Positions 23,771-35,444 of a stretch of DNA of 64,000 nucleotides are shown here, one piece after another. A model generated the notes under the pieces. The model saw only the letters and a program-made list of their open reading frames with translations. It was not told the origin of the DNA and ran no database searches. Origin of the DNA: Cunninghamia lanceolata (taxonomy: Eukaryota; Streptophyta; Pinopsida; Cupressales; Cupressaceae). Each line of letters starts with the position of its first letter. The first letter of the stretch is position 1. The stretch covers positions 2,480,001-2,544,000 of the forward strand of contig BSBN01000252.1 of assembly GCA_027924645.1 (NCBI GenBank), read 5' to 3'. A program made the position numbers and the translations under genes.

Positions 23771-25595
23771 ATGAAAAGAATACAAACAAGAGGAAGTTTG
23801 GTTCCTTCTGAATATTTGCAGCTATCACCACCTAGGAGAAGACGAAGAACAATAAGGAAAAGTCCAAACCCATTAGTAAGGACTAATTCCACACCTCCTA
23901 GTTAAAGATCTGCAAGTTTTGTTCCTAGAAATCAAGTACACAAATTCTATGGCAAGACAGTTCGCTTTTGTGCCATTCAATGGGGGCAACCCATTGAATC
24001 TTGCACAACATGATGACATACCTGTGGCAGCTCTTAGAGGTTTTCCTTTCTTCACAGTAGAGGACCAACCTACACCTATTGATCACATTAGGGACGTGGC
24101 TACATTGTGTGCAGTTCACAATATCACTACTAAAAATGTGGCAATTAGACTTTGGGCTGCCTGATTGAAAGGAAAGGCGTTGTAATGGTTCAAGGGTTTG
24201 GCTGTTAATTCAATTACCACATGGGACCAACTGGGTGATGTCTTACATAAGCAATTTGAGGACAAATCAGACCATCTATCTTTGGTGGAACAACTGACTA
24301 CCATTAAAAGAGCTCCTCACAAGCATATGACAGACTTCAACTTTCATTTTCAAAGGACATGGGACATGATTCCACAAACGGTAAAGCCTTCTACTAACTA
24401 TACATTTTTATACTATTTAAGGGCTTTAAATAGATATATATCAGTTATGATACAGTCTATGGGTGGGGTAACTCTCCCAAATGCTTATGAAGTTGCAATA
24501 AGGGCAAAAAACAACCTTACTCAAGCTAGGAAAATCGCACCAAGACCCTTAATGCCCATATTTCCTTAAGTGTAGCCACTTATGCCTTTGCAAATACCTC
24601 CTTTAGCTATTGTACCTACTATACCAGCATTGAATTATCATATTCCCGCTCAAGAAAAAGCTATCCCAACCCAATCTGAGGAACTTCAAGAGATAAAAGG
24701 CCTTCTAAAAACTTTTGGGAATGAGTTGGTAAACTTAAAGAAGCAGCAAGGTCAAAATTACAGGACTTATCAAGCACCTTATCAGGCTCAAAAACAACCC
24801 AATCAGCCAAATAGGCTTCCATATCAAGCTAATCAGCAAGGTCAAAGGCAAAACCTCAATGCTAGACCTTATCAAACATTCAATCAAAATGCTGCCAACA
24901 CTTCTAGGGAGCTAGTTCTAGTCCAAAACAACATAACACAGGACCATGACTATTGTTTCCCTTGTAATCAGCCCCATAATCAGGCTACTTGCTCAAATGG
25001 ATTACTAAATCAGACCCTTATGGTGAAAAATATCGTTGTTGTTCCATGAACCACACCACAGGAAACACATGAACAACAAGGTACTCAACAAGAATATGTT
25101 CATTAAGATGTCACTCTTATGAACTGGCAGGGTGAGGATTTTTGTGGAGTAAATCAATCTCAAGGACAAAATCAGTCCTACAACTCCATAGCAGCTAATA
25201 CAAGGTCTAAGAAGAGAGCTGTTGAGATAGAACAACGAACCATTAGGGGGGAAAATCAGGCTTCTACAAGCCATAAAAGTGATGCTGGTCCAAGTTCTTT
25301 ACCTTAGGTACAAATCCTACAAAAAGACCAAGTCGTGGCAAGCAAAGAACAACCAAAGAGTCAATCACAACCATTACAAGTCCAAGGAGATGCTCTTGTT
25401 CCTAAAGTACAGTAAAAGGCGAGTCCAATTCCTTTCAACGTTTTGGATCATATGAAGAAATCAAGTGTTAGTATGTCTATGTGGACTCATTATCTATTCC
25501 AGGATAAAAAGGCCTCCTACAAATTGCTTTGTCTAATTTGAGTGTGTCAAATGAGTCTTCCAAAGACCAACCCAAGGTGGTTCTCGCAAACGTAT
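23771..25595 (+). pseudogene. Element B: gypsy-like gag, truncated before the protease
   Basis: It starts MKRIQTRGSLVPSEYLQLS, matching element A's gag start, then shifts frame near 23900. The gag domain (FVPFNGGNPLNLAQHDDIP, WDQLGDVLHKQFEDKSDHLS, YYLRALNRYISVMIQSMGG) and a CX2CX3HX4C knuckle (CFPCNQPHNQATC, about 24959-25000) lie in one frame, with stops at 24162, 24174 (Trp position), 24567 and 25047. The region preceding the protease in element A (MKKMNVTMSMW) is present as MKKSSVSMSMW near 25455. Reading then ends at 25595, where an oppositely oriented LTR of the same family begins. The protease, RT and integrase are missing, so the protein is structural only and non-functional. Confidence 0.78.
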
Positions 25596-26100
25596 TGTTA
25601 TCACCTAAAATTGCACCCTTTTGTTGAAGCTTTGACAGTTCCAACAATTTCAGAGTAACATGGGATTGGTCTCAAGGTGTGGGACCTTGTAGTTGATACC
25701 AAACCTCCAGAGAAGGCTGGTTCCTCTTTTTGAGCTTAAGACTCGAATAATTGAACTAAATCTAATGCTACACTCACAAGAAAAAAGGGAAGGAGGAATA
25801 TTGGAATTAAAAAGGGGTGATGCACCATATTTGTAAATGTGTTTAACTGTGTCTGAATTAACACAATAATGACCTCAAAACTGCAACAAACTCACACAGA
25901 CTCAAGTAAACTATCACAGACTCAAGTAAACTATCACAGAGGTTTGGGTAGAAAACTGAAACTACTAAAAAGATCATTTTATCCACAATTCCAACATACA
26001 ATCTTCAAATAAACAAAGTGTAAAGCTACAGAGAGAGAAAAATTGACAATTTATATTGATCATGAAGGCTAGAAAGCCATTACAAAATAGAAGAATAAAC
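25596..26100 (-). repeat. LTR of the A/B family, inverted relative to B and interrupting it
   Basis: It begins on the plus strand TGTTATCACCTAAAATTGCA and is collinear with element A's LTR over at least 230 bases (blocks at 25709 and 25813 match 2298 and 2410). It is flanked on the left by element B gag rather than a primer site, so it is either a solo LTR or the 3' LTR of a minus-strand element inserted into B. The right end is not resolved. A 20-bp unit (CACAGACTCAAGTAAACTAT) is tandemly repeated at 25895-25940. Confidence 0.55.
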
Positions 26101-26749
26101 TGCAGAGGAAATAGACACAAAATAGCAGTTTACATTCATTGGTGATCAACGACTAGAGACATCGAAGGCTCAGCTTCAAGCACAATGTATCAAATCCAAT
26201 CGGCTCTTGTAAAGGATTACAAGGTCTACAACTACAACAACTCTCTAGCCAGCATAATAGCCCAGAAAAATAACTAACATTAGTTTCATCTTTCTTTCAT
26301 GTATATATAGCATTTTTTATTTATGTGCAGCCATAGGCACTGAAATCTTGTCAATTGACCCTAGAAATGCCCATGTTGCATTCAATTTTGGCCTAGTAAT
26401 GCTGTTAAAAGATCTGTAGAATGGGACAACAACCATGCCCTGGTAGGCCTGCAACTCTGCAGAAGAAGATTGCCCACACACAGGGGTGCCAAGTGTATTA
26501 AAAGGGGAAGGTCTGAAATCCTTCTATGTACCAGCAAAGTCCATTTTGTCCCTTCTTGTACAATCACATTGAAGGATTTAACTATTTCAACTACTTGATT
26601 CTGATCTTTCTGCAACATTTGTACTTCAGGTATTAAATCCCTTCTATAACAACAGAGAAATGTGTCCTTCAAGCTTTTACAACACTTCAAAACATTTTAA
26701 AGTTCTTTACAATATTCTAAAGAACTCCATCATACTCCATGCTTTATTT
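26101..26749. other. Gene-free stretch, likely LTR sequence
   Basis: No coding domain found. A TATATATA box-like stretch occurs near 26300. It probably belongs to one of the two flanking LTRs. Confidence 0.4.
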
Positions 26750-27775
26750 CATTGATTTCCCCTTTACTCTCATTCTGTCCTTTTATTTTGCCCTATCGGC
26801 AAAATCTACCTTTTGAGAACTATTTCTTTCTTTTGCTCTTCGGGCTTCTTGGTCTTCTTTCTCACCTTATCGACAAACTTTCATTTCTGCAAACCAACAA
26901 AGCCTCCTTTGTTTTCCTTTTTGCCTTATCGACAAAGCTGCCATTTGGCAAACTTGACTTCTATGTCACCTTATCAGCAAATCCAAAAAATTACAAACTT
27001 GTTGGCAAGTTTGTCTTTTTGTCGATTCCCTGACTGGCTGCTCTTCATCACTTTTTCACCTTATTGACGATTTTCCTTTCGGTGAACCAATTCCTCCTTT
27101 ACTGCTTTATCTCTTTCCTTAGCTTTTCCTTTAGTCGATAAAACCTCTATTTCGCAAACCATCTCTCATTGGCTTCTTTCTACTTTAGGTTTCCTTTATC
27201 AGCCAATCATCATATCGGCGAACCTTAGAAATCATGAACTAGTTTGTGGGTTCGACATTTGGCCAATTCCCTAACTTCTCTTTGTTTCTTTGCGGCCGAC
27301 TTCTTTCTTTCTTTTTCCCTTGGCACCTTCCTTTGCATTTGGTCGATGAATCCTCTATCAGCAAAACCGCCGATTGGTGAACTTAAGGTTCTCCAAACCT
27401 TAAGTTTGCCGACAAGGACAAACTTTGTCATTAACTTAGCCGCATCTCTTTCTTCTTCTTTGTGTTGGTAAAACTATTGATCAATGAACCATGAGGTTCA
27501 CAAACCTTCAATTTTTCTGACAAAGCTCGCCTTTGTCACTTTCCTTTTGCCTTAGTTGCTTCCTACCTGCTCACCCCTTAGTCAGCAAATCAGCCAATCG
27601 GCGAACCATGCCAAACCAAAATTTTTCCGACTAAGGAAAAAGAAAGGGGAAAAAATAGGATTTTTTGGAATTTTTTCTAAGGGGAACCTCCTTCTATTTA
27701 GGCTTTCTCAGATCGGATTTCTCTGATGGAATGAGGAATTTTGGACTATTTTGACCTGGGCAAATTATGACAACA
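26750..27775 (+). repeat. LTR-like region with spaced TATCGGCAAA/GGCGAACC motifs
   Basis: The right end ATGACAACA at 27775 is followed by TTGGCGACTATGCTGGGG (27778), a primer-site-like sequence related to that of the TR-GAG-like element, so this is the 3' part of a plus-strand LTR. Upstream, variants of CCTTAT(C/T)G(A/G)CAAA and GGCGAACC recur more than ten times between about 26785 and 27620. The left boundary is only approximate. Confidence 0.5.
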
Positions 27776-27777
27776 TT

Positions 27778-28062
27778 TTGGCGACTATGCTGGGGTGTTT
27801 GCCTACTAAACATGAGGATCTAATTGCCTTATACAATCCATTGGGCATAGGGTCAAAGGGAAACTGTAGTAACATGAAAAGGGAGCCAGACCAACATAAA
27901 ACTGAACACTACCTCTAGACAACAAAACAAAACAAAAGAAGGCAAACAATCTCCTAATGAGAAAGTTGCCTATGCAAAAGCACTTAGAGGAAGGGAAACC
28001 TAACAGAAGCAGACCTACTCTAAATATTTACAAAGATCCCAAGAACAAACTCAGAAGTATGA
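27778..28062 (+). other. Primer site and leader of a truncated plus-strand element
   Basis: The primer-site-like sequence is at 27778-27795. The following bases include a block (TTGCCTTATACAATCCATTG, then GGCATAGGGTCAAA) resembling the tRNA-like block at 17121-17150. No gag follows; a minus-strand integrase fragment begins at once, so this element is cut off. Confidence 0.45.
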
Positions 28063-28382
28063 CTAGAGATGAATCCCATTCACTAGGATTGGAAGTGATT
28101 CACTAGTTAGCTTGGAGAGTTGAAATGCATTAGCTTGCTTGCAATTGGTGATGATGTATGGACCACTCCATAAGGCATCAAATTTGGAATGCCTTCCCAC
28201 CTTAGCTCTATCTTCATCGCATTTTAGCACTAAGTCTCCCTCTTGAAAAACTTTGTCAATTGATTTTCTATCAAAGGTCCTCTTGACCTAATCTTGATGG
28301 GCTTCAAGGGCCTTCATGGCAGCGTTCCTTTTTTCTTCAAGCTCCATCAGCTCAACACATCTGACTATCATAAGCACAAAAT
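28063..28382 (-). pseudogene. Ty3/gypsy integrase C-terminal fragment
   Basis: No ATG is present. Minus-strand translation gives VELMELEEKRNAAMKALEAH, then a stop, then KRTFDRKSIDKVFQEGDLVL, KCDEDRAKVGRHSKFDALWS and GPYIITNCKQANAFQLSKL, ending NGIHL with a TAG at 28063-28065. The GDLVL, FDALWSGPYII and PVNG-like end are typical of the C-terminal GPY/F region of plant gypsy integrases, which helps bind DNA during integration. One in-frame stop lies in the middle and the catalytic core is absent upstream. It faces the leader at 27778, so it belongs to a different, minus-strand element, probably a non-chromodomain (Tat-type) one since the chain ends without a chromodomain. Confidence 0.75.
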
Positions 28383-29009
28383 ATACCTTAGAAGTACCCA
28401 TTGAGGGGAAAAACTAGAAAAAAACAGGATTATAATACAATCTCAAAGTTGCAATGCTTCAATGGAGATCAATACTCTAAATCTTGGAGGAATTATGGCA
28501 ACATTACCTTGCATAAAACTGACCATACAATCTACATCCCAAGCCCTTAATTTATAGGCCAAGTAGACCCAAGAAACCACCAATAGATTCCCAAAACCAT
28601 GAGAAAAACCTTGGTCCAACTAGTCAAAGTTGGACCTGTGTGCCCTTCTCCAAGAGTAACTCCTACCAACTTAGAATGCAATTCCCAATTTGGTTGTTTC
28701 ATCCCTATGACCAAGGGGGTCAAGTGTGACCCCAAGTGATCCATGTGGGTGTCATTATTCATTTTACACACCTTTTATGAACAACTAAAAATAGCTTTTC
28801 AAAGATGGTAGTCATAGTCCAACTTGCAACTCTCTCTTCAATAACTTCTTACAAATATCATAAGACCAATAACACATGGCCAAGAGTGCCAACAAGGGAA
28901 ATTCAAGATTTCCTCCATGTAGCACTTTTTTCCATGAGGGCCCAATATTTACAATATTTTGCAAGTTTTTAATAATTAGAACATTAAGACTTACAAGTTT
29001 ACAACTAGT
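28383..29009. other. Gene-free stretch between integrase and LINE fragments
   Basis: No domain was recognised on either strand. The minus strand reads like LTR or intergenic DNA; a 74-codon minus ORF at 28547-28771 has no signature. Confidence 0.4.
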
Positions 29010-29407
29010 CCCACCATCAAGTAGTTCATATGCTAGCCAACACTAGAGATGGGTCCTTTCAACTACATCATTTGAGGCATAGATTTTAACAATCACAAAG
29101 GCTTTGTTGTCAATGTTGAAAAGGACCCACAAATCCCTGTTGGAAGGATCATAGCCATGTATGACATAGTGGGGCTATCATTTGGTAGACACAAGAGTCA
29201 CCATGCCATATCCCATGCTTACGATTACTTTTGAAAAAGAAGTTATCTAGCCATATGACACAACACGACAAAAAGTAAAAATCTAATAACCTTTATCTCT
29301 TGAAGACAAAGAATGTCTAGAGAAGCATATGTCTATCAAAAATTCTACTCATTGAACTTGCAATTTGGGTCCATTAGACCCATGACATTACATAAATAAC
29401 AATTCAT
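29010..29407 (-). pseudogene. LINE ORF2 endonuclease N-terminus
   Basis: This is the apurinic-like endonuclease that nicks target DNA to prime LINE reverse transcription. From an ATG at 29407 the translation reads MNCYLCNVMGLMDPN, recalling the start WNVRGLN of plant L1 ORF2. It continues with LDILCLQEIK, where the Glu is the catalytic metal ligand, and with frame changes DLWVLFNIDNKAFVIVKIYA then SNDVVERTHL, matching the IYAPND segment of the fold. A stop replaces the Trp after THL. Homology ends before the expected GDFN motif. Several stops and frameshifts make it dead. Confidence 0.62.
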
Positions 29408-29946
29408 GAAAAACATGGGTCTAATGACATATCCAAGAAGTCCAACCCTTAAAACACAATATTTTTTCTACAAAAAACTACTTTGATTTTCTAGAAAGGA
29501 TTCTTCAAACTCCATGTCATTTTTCAAAAAAAAATCCCTTCTTCCACTAAGTGTAGAGGGCTACAAGAGCACCTATTTCCTTCGAGTTAAGAAGAGATAT
29601 GAAAAGTTGACACATCACTTAAATCTTAAGAGGATAGTACACTCACAAGGAGTGGCATCCAAAAATAATAGGGCTTACCAACCTCTTTGGAGGGTTCAAT
29701 AGTTGCTCAATTGGTTTCTGGCAAAGACACGGCTACTTGTTTAACCTTTTCATTGGCTAGAAGATGTGTGACACAAACAAGGCATTAGTAGGTACACCAT
29801 TGCTGGGATTAACATGAGACCCTCCATTGCTAGAGTCAGCATGAGATCCCTTGTTGGGTCCATTATAACCACTTTATGGTTACTGACAAGAGTCCATCCC
29901 CATTCGTTTCTAGAGGTTGTTCATTCATCAATTTAGAGGTTAGTTT
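29408..29946 (-). pseudogene. C-terminal ORF1 tail and spacer of the LINE
   Basis: Downstream of Copia-1 on the minus strand, frames give NEWGWTLVSNHKVVIMDP, like the variable region after the zinc knuckle of plant LINE ORF1 proteins, and then no further motif before ORF2 at 29407. Support is mainly positional. Confidence 0.35.
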
Positions 29947-31343
29947 TATTGAAAGCTTGTTGGTGTTGTCATTGATGTCAACCTATAGCAGATGATCCAT
30001 TTTGTTTCAAAGTGCTTTTGAGAAAATTTGAATAAAAAGATGTGTAGTGTGACAGAGGTATATTCAGTGTTATACTCCGCATTTCCTTATGATTAAAGAT
30101 ATGATTGTGCCATTTGAAAGTGACGATCAGAGGTGTTAAAAGGTATTATATCCAAAGTTTCAGGTTTTGGATAGTACGAGAGTGGAAGATAAGTTTGACA
30201 GAGTGTTTGACTGTGAAGAAGGTTGTCTAGGAGAAATGAGATTACTCCACATTTCTCCACATTAAGGTTTCTTGTCTTGTGGATCTAGGAACATTCTTAT
30301 ATTGACTGTATCTATCTTCCCTTGAAGTTTCTTGTGTTGGTGTTTAGTGGCAATACATCCTGATGTGCAAAATAAAGACATTCTTTGTTTCAAGTGGTTA
30401 TGGCAATGTTGCAGAAGATTATGATGATGCTGAAATATTCCTGAAAGATGTGTGGATGATGTGGAATACTTCTTTTTGGTCTGCATAATGTTTTTGGATT
30501 TAGAGAGGTGTGTATGTGGTCGCTTACTGTGTTTGTCCAGGTTAGCTGACCTGGCTTGCTAGCGCTATTTGTGGAGGTACCTGGTGGATTGTGGATGTGA
30601 TTAGTAGCATGGTGATACAAATTTGATTCCTAGTTAACCCTTGGCATGGTCCACCTTCACTTCTTTCCACCACGGAAGTACTTGGTGCTGACCTATTTCG
30701 ATGTTGCACATTTGAAGTGCACACGTTTCATTAAGATCGACCTAATTGAGATTGTTTTAGGTCATGGATGGTATAAATACAAGATGAAGTTTGAGTGGAG
30801 AAATAGTAGAGAAGATGATGCAAATTTGAATCAAGGGTGGTGAATTGAGTGCAAGCTTAAATGCTTATGACTCCCGGATGCAATGAGCAGAAGGTGTCTA
30901 CATTTCTATTTGCTTGAAGTTGTTGGAGGTAGTGAGCCGAAGGTTGCGACTGGCATAAAGTTGATGTGGTGGATTTCTCCTATTGCTTTGAGATACCAAA
31001 TCTCTTTTTAATAGTCCTCTTCTATTCTCCTCTCTTCTGGACAGTGAGTTTTTCTGGCAGTGAGCGTTTCTTCTGGAAAGTGAGCCCTTGGCAGTGAGCC
31101 TACTTGTATTTGGTGTTGCTATTCATATATATGCGAGATAATCCTCACTATGGTTTTTCCCTTCTTGGGTTTTCCACGTAAATCTGGTGTTCTTATGTGT
31201 TTGAATGTGTTTTCATTGATGCTTCATATGTTTACATTCTGCTAATGCATAATAAGAGTTTGGAGATTGGAATAGCATTAAGGGTCTAATATTTTAATAT
31301 ACAATTGATTCACCCCACTCTCAATTGTCCTATGCATCTAACA
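29947..31343 (+). repeat. Copia-1 5' LTR (1397 bp)
   Basis: It starts TATTGAAAGCTTG (TG mutated to TA) and ends GCATCTAACA. A TATA box, TATAAATAC, lies at 30772-30780, so transcription should start just downstream. It lacks a segment of about 31 bases present in the 3' LTR near 36270-36300. Confidence 0.9.
30772..30780 (+). promoter_or_regulatory. TATA box of Copia-1 5' LTR
   Basis: TATAAATAC preceded by ATGG, conserved at 36740-36748 in the 3' LTR and as TATAAATGC on the minus strand in both Copia-2 LTRs (56172-56180, 62113-62121). Conservation in all four LTRs supports function. Confidence 0.65.
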
Positions 31344-31345
31344 AT

Positions 31346-31357
31346 TGGTATCAGAGC
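31346..31357 (+). other. Primer-binding site of Copia-1 (initiator Met tRNA)
   Basis: TGGTATCAGAGC, three bases after the LTR end, is the standard plant copia primer site. Confidence 0.9.
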
Positions 31358-31398
31358 AAGTTTCCTTGAAGAATCTTAATCGCTTGAGGTAGATCCAG

Positions 31399-32290
31399 AT
31401 GGCGCACAAGAAAGGTATTGAGATTCCCTTATTTGATGGAACAAATTATGCTTTCTAGAAGATCAGGATGGAAAGCTTTCTTGTATCATTAGGGTATGGC
31501 ACATGGAAGTTAGTTGAGAAAAAATATACTATACCTACTAATGGTCCAAAGGATGATGATGAGATTAAAGACTATGAGAACAATGGCAAGGCAAGGAGTG
31601 CTCTTCTGAATAGTCTTTCTGATTTAGAATTAGTAAAGGTAATGAGCCTCAAAATTGCTCATGAGATCTTGAAGAAGTTGGAAAGTATCTATGAAGGTGA
31701 TGACAAGGTCAAGCAAGCAAAGATGCAGAATTTGAAGACTAAGTTTGAAACTCTAAAGATGTCAAAGGATGAAAATATTGCAAGCTACATGCAGGAAGTG
31801 GATGAAGTTGTCAATTCCATCAATGGACTTGGTGGAACGCTGGAGGAAGCTGAAGTGGTAAAGAAGGTACTAAGAACTCTTCTAAAATCTTATAGTGCTA
31901 AAGTTTCTGCTATTGAAGAAGCTCAAAATTTAGATAATTATACTAGGGATCAATTGTTTGGTACTTTAACTACTTTTGAATTAAGAGAGTTTGGTCAAGA
32001 TGATTCAAGAAAAGAGACTACTTTTAAGGTCAACAAATAGAAAAGAATGATGACTTAGATTCAAATGATTTTGATAAAATAGAAGCAAATTTTGTAAGCA
32101 TATTGAAAAGGGCTCTGGAAAATATAGAGGTAAGTTACCCTTCAAATGTTTCAGCTATGGAAAGATAGGTCATTATACTTCAAAATGTCTAGTCAAAATT
32201 TCAAATGACAGATACAAGGATAACAAAGGTAAATCAATCAAGAGAAGTTATTATGTTAAAGAAGATGCTAGCATATCTCATGATTATGAC
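31399..32290 (+). pseudogene. Copia-1 gag
   Basis: The ATG at 31399 opens MAHKKGIEIPLFDGTNYAF; the next codon is TAG (31456) where Copia-2 has Trp (YAFWKTRMESF). The UBN2-type gag domain continues to 32040 (ESFLVSLGYGTWKLVEKKY, HEILKKLESIYEGDDKVKQ, ENIASYMQEVDEVVNSING). After a frameshift comes the nucleocapsid knuckle at about 32140-32190, FKCFSYGKIGHYTSKC, in which the second Cys of CX2CX4HX4C is now Tyr; Copia-2 keeps FKCFSCGKIGHYSSKC. The intact protein would form the particle shell and bind element RNA. Confidence 0.85.
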
Positions 32291-32317
32291 TATCCGGATG
32301 ATGAAAGTGATGAATGC

Positions 32318-35300
32318 TTGTTCATGGCCTTGAATGTTGGAACTAATTGTACTTATTCTAAAAGTTGTATGAAGGAAATTGCTCTAGAAATAGAGCACAA
32401 TATCAAGGGAGCTTTGGTAACTACTTTTCATGCAAGAGAAGAGGAAAACTACTGGATAATTGATAGTGGATGTTCAAATCATATGACATGTGATAAGAAT
32501 AATTTTTTGAGGCTTGAGAAGTTTGATGGAGGTTTTGTTAAGTTTGGAGATGATGCTTCTGCTAAGATCTGTGGAAAAGGTTCAATCAGTTTTGATGGCA
32601 AGCACAATACAGATGATTTTCTCTATGTTAAGGGGCTCCAACATAATCTTCTAAGTGTAGGACAAATGTGTAGCAGAGGATATAACCTTGTGTTTAGGAT
32701 GGTGGCTATGAAATCAGAAAAGAAAGCTCTGGAACTCTGGTTGCTACAAGAACAAGGACAAAAGGAAATGTATATCAGCTCAAAGGTGCTAATGGTATGT
32801 GTTTTATGACTCAAATCAATGAAAGTTGGATATGGCATAGAAGAATGTGTCACATCAATTTTGATAGCCTAGTAAGGATCAGCTCTACTCAAGCTGTGAG
32901 AGATCTACCAAGAATTACAAAGCCCATCAATGCAGTTTGCAAGGAATGTCAGATTGGGAAGAAAACAAGGAAGAACTTCAAAATCAAAGAGTAGTCTACC
33001 ATAGGACCTCTGGAGTTGGTACATACAGATCTATGTGGACCTACAAGGACAGAAAGTTTTCAAGGTGATAGGTATTTCATATTGTTAATTGATGATTATT
33101 CTAGAATGACTTGGGTAACCTTTCTCAAATAAAAATCACAAGCTCTAAATAAGTTTAAAGAATTTAAGGTTATGGTTGAAAATGAAATAGATCAGAAAAT
33201 CAAGTGCTTGAGATCTGACAGAGGTGGTGAGTTCACTTCCAATGACTTTGACTATTTTTGTGAAGATCATGGAATAAAGAGGCAGTTGTCAGCCCCTAGG
33301 ACTCCTCAGCAGAATGGAGTTGTTGAAAGAAAGAATAGGAAAGTTTAGGAAGTAGCAAGGACAATGTTGAAAGAAGAAAATCTACCGGATATCTATTGGA
33401 GAGAAGCTATACACACTGCAGTCTACATACAAAACAAAGTGCAAGCATGGGTCAACAGTTCAAAGACTCCATATGAACTATGGTATGGAAGAACTCCTAA
33501 TGTAAAATATTTTAGAGTGTTTGGAAGCAAGTGCTACATTAGGAGAGATGAAGAAAACTTGGGAAAGTTTGATACATGATCAGATGAAGAAATCTTTCTT
33601 GGATATTCTACAAAGAGCAAGCTTATAGATGCTACAACAAGAGGCTAAAGAAGTTAGTTGAAAGTGAAAATGTCAAAGTAGATGAAGAACCACATCAAAG
33701 CTTAGTGTTGATAAAAGGATATGAATCTGATGAGCTCTCTTGCAGAGAAGAAGAAAGAGAAGAAGAAAATGAAAAGGAGATGCAAGTTGATCAAGAAGAT
33801 GCTCTGGAAAGGATTCCTAAGACTCCCAAGTATGTGCAGAAGAATCATTCTGAAGATCAGATCATTGGAGATAAGAACAAAGGTGTATTAACAAGAAGAA
33901 AAATTGCTATGGCAGATGAACAGGTAAATTTGTGCTTATTGTCTAAAATAGAACCCAAAATAGTGACTGAAGGATGCAAATATGAACACTGGATCAAAGC
34001 TATGGAAGAAGAATTGATGCAGATTGAGAAAAATCAAACTTGGGAAATTGTCCCAAGACCAACAGACAAAAATGTAATAGCAGCTAAATGGGTATTCCAG
34101 AACAAATTGAATGAGAATGGAGTAGTCAGAAATAAGGCTAGGCTTGTGTGTAAAGGCTACTCATAAGTGGAACGAATAGATTATGAGGAAACATATACTC
34201 TAGTGGCAAGAATGGAGGCCATTAGAATGTTCTTGGCCTTTACAGCTCACAAGGACTTCAAAGTTTATCAAATGGATGTGAAATCTGCATTCTTGAATGG
34301 AGAGTTGGAAGAAGAGGTATACATTGAGCAATCGGAAGACTTTTAGTTGTCAGATGATCCAAATATGGTCTACAAATTGAAGAAAGCATTGTATGGACTC
34401 AAACAGGCTCCTAGAGCTTGGTATGCAAGGTTGGATAGGTACCTGTTGTAGTAAGGATTCAAAAAAGGCACTGTAGATAGCAATTTGTACTTCAAAGTTG
34501 AAGAAGATCAAATTTTGATAGTGGAGGTATATGTTGATGATATAATCTTTGGAGGAAATGAAGGTATGTGCAAGAGATTTGTAGAAGAGATGCAAAAAGA
34601 ATTTGAAATGTCAATGTGTGGGGAAATGAATTTCTTTCTTGGATTACAAATCAGCCAATCAAAAAAAGGTATTTTCATTTCATAATCAAAGTATGTTAAG
34701 GAAATTTTGAAGAAGTTTGGAATGGAAGACTCCAAACTAGTGTGTACTCCCATGACTACTGGTTGTAAGTTAAGCAAAAATGATGAATCTCCTAAGGCTG
34801 ATCAGAGCAAGTACAGATCAATGATTGGTGGATTGTCATACCTAACTCCTACTAGACCAGATATCATGCATGCAGTTTACCTTGTGGCTAGATTTCAAGC
34901 AAATCCCAGACAATCACATGTTACAGCAATAAAAAGGATATTTAGATACTTGAAAGGCACTCCAGATTTTGGCCTATGGTATCCCAAGGATACAGATTTC
35001 TGTTTGAGTGTATATACAGATGCAGACTAGGTAGGATGTACAGATGATAGAAGTACAAGTGGTGGTGCTTTCTTTCTTGGAAGCAGGCTAGTCTCATGGT
35101 TGAGTAAGAAGTAGGATTCAGTGTCATTATCTACTACAGAAGCAGAGTACATTGTAGCAGCATCCTATTGCACGCAGGTGTTGTGGATGAAGCTGACATT
35201 GATGGATATCAAAGTATCATATGATGAACCTATTCCTATCTTATGTGATAACACAAGTGCTATCAACATTTCAAAGAATCCGATAATGCATTCAAGAACA

Positions 35301-35444
35301 AAGTATATCTCAATCCGGTATCACTTCCTAAGAGAGAAGGTTGCAAAGAATGAGGTGAAATTGGAATATGTGCCTACTAAAGATCAAGTTGCAAATATTT
35401 TTACAAAGGATCTTCCTAAGGATACTTTTGAGTTTCTCTGGTAG
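32318..35444 (+). pseudogene. Copia-1 pol (protease, integrase, RT, RNase H)
   Basis: Protease: WIIDSGCSNHMTCDK at 32453 with the active-site DSG. Pre-integrase zinc region: WHRRMCHINF ... CKECQIGKKTRKNF at 32830-32990. Integrase core: HTDLCGP, CLRSDRGGEFTS and QQNGVVERKNR supply the D, D and E of the catalytic triad (33015-33340). [32 protein letters not shown] and YVDDIIFGG (about 34535). RNase H: TTEAEYIVAASY, LCDNTSAINISKNP and VPTKDQVANIFTKDLP, ending with TAG at 35442-35444. Stops occur at 34164, 34344, 34449, 34452, 34683, 35028 and 35112 and frameshifts near 32800 and 33620. Catalytic residues survive, so the decay is mainly nonsense mutation. Confidence 0.9.

Noticed and set aside
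26752..27067. Plus-strand Phe/Leu-rich membrane-like ORFs
   Set aside because: Pyrimidine-rich LTR sequence read as hydrophobic protein; two overlapping frames are equally open.
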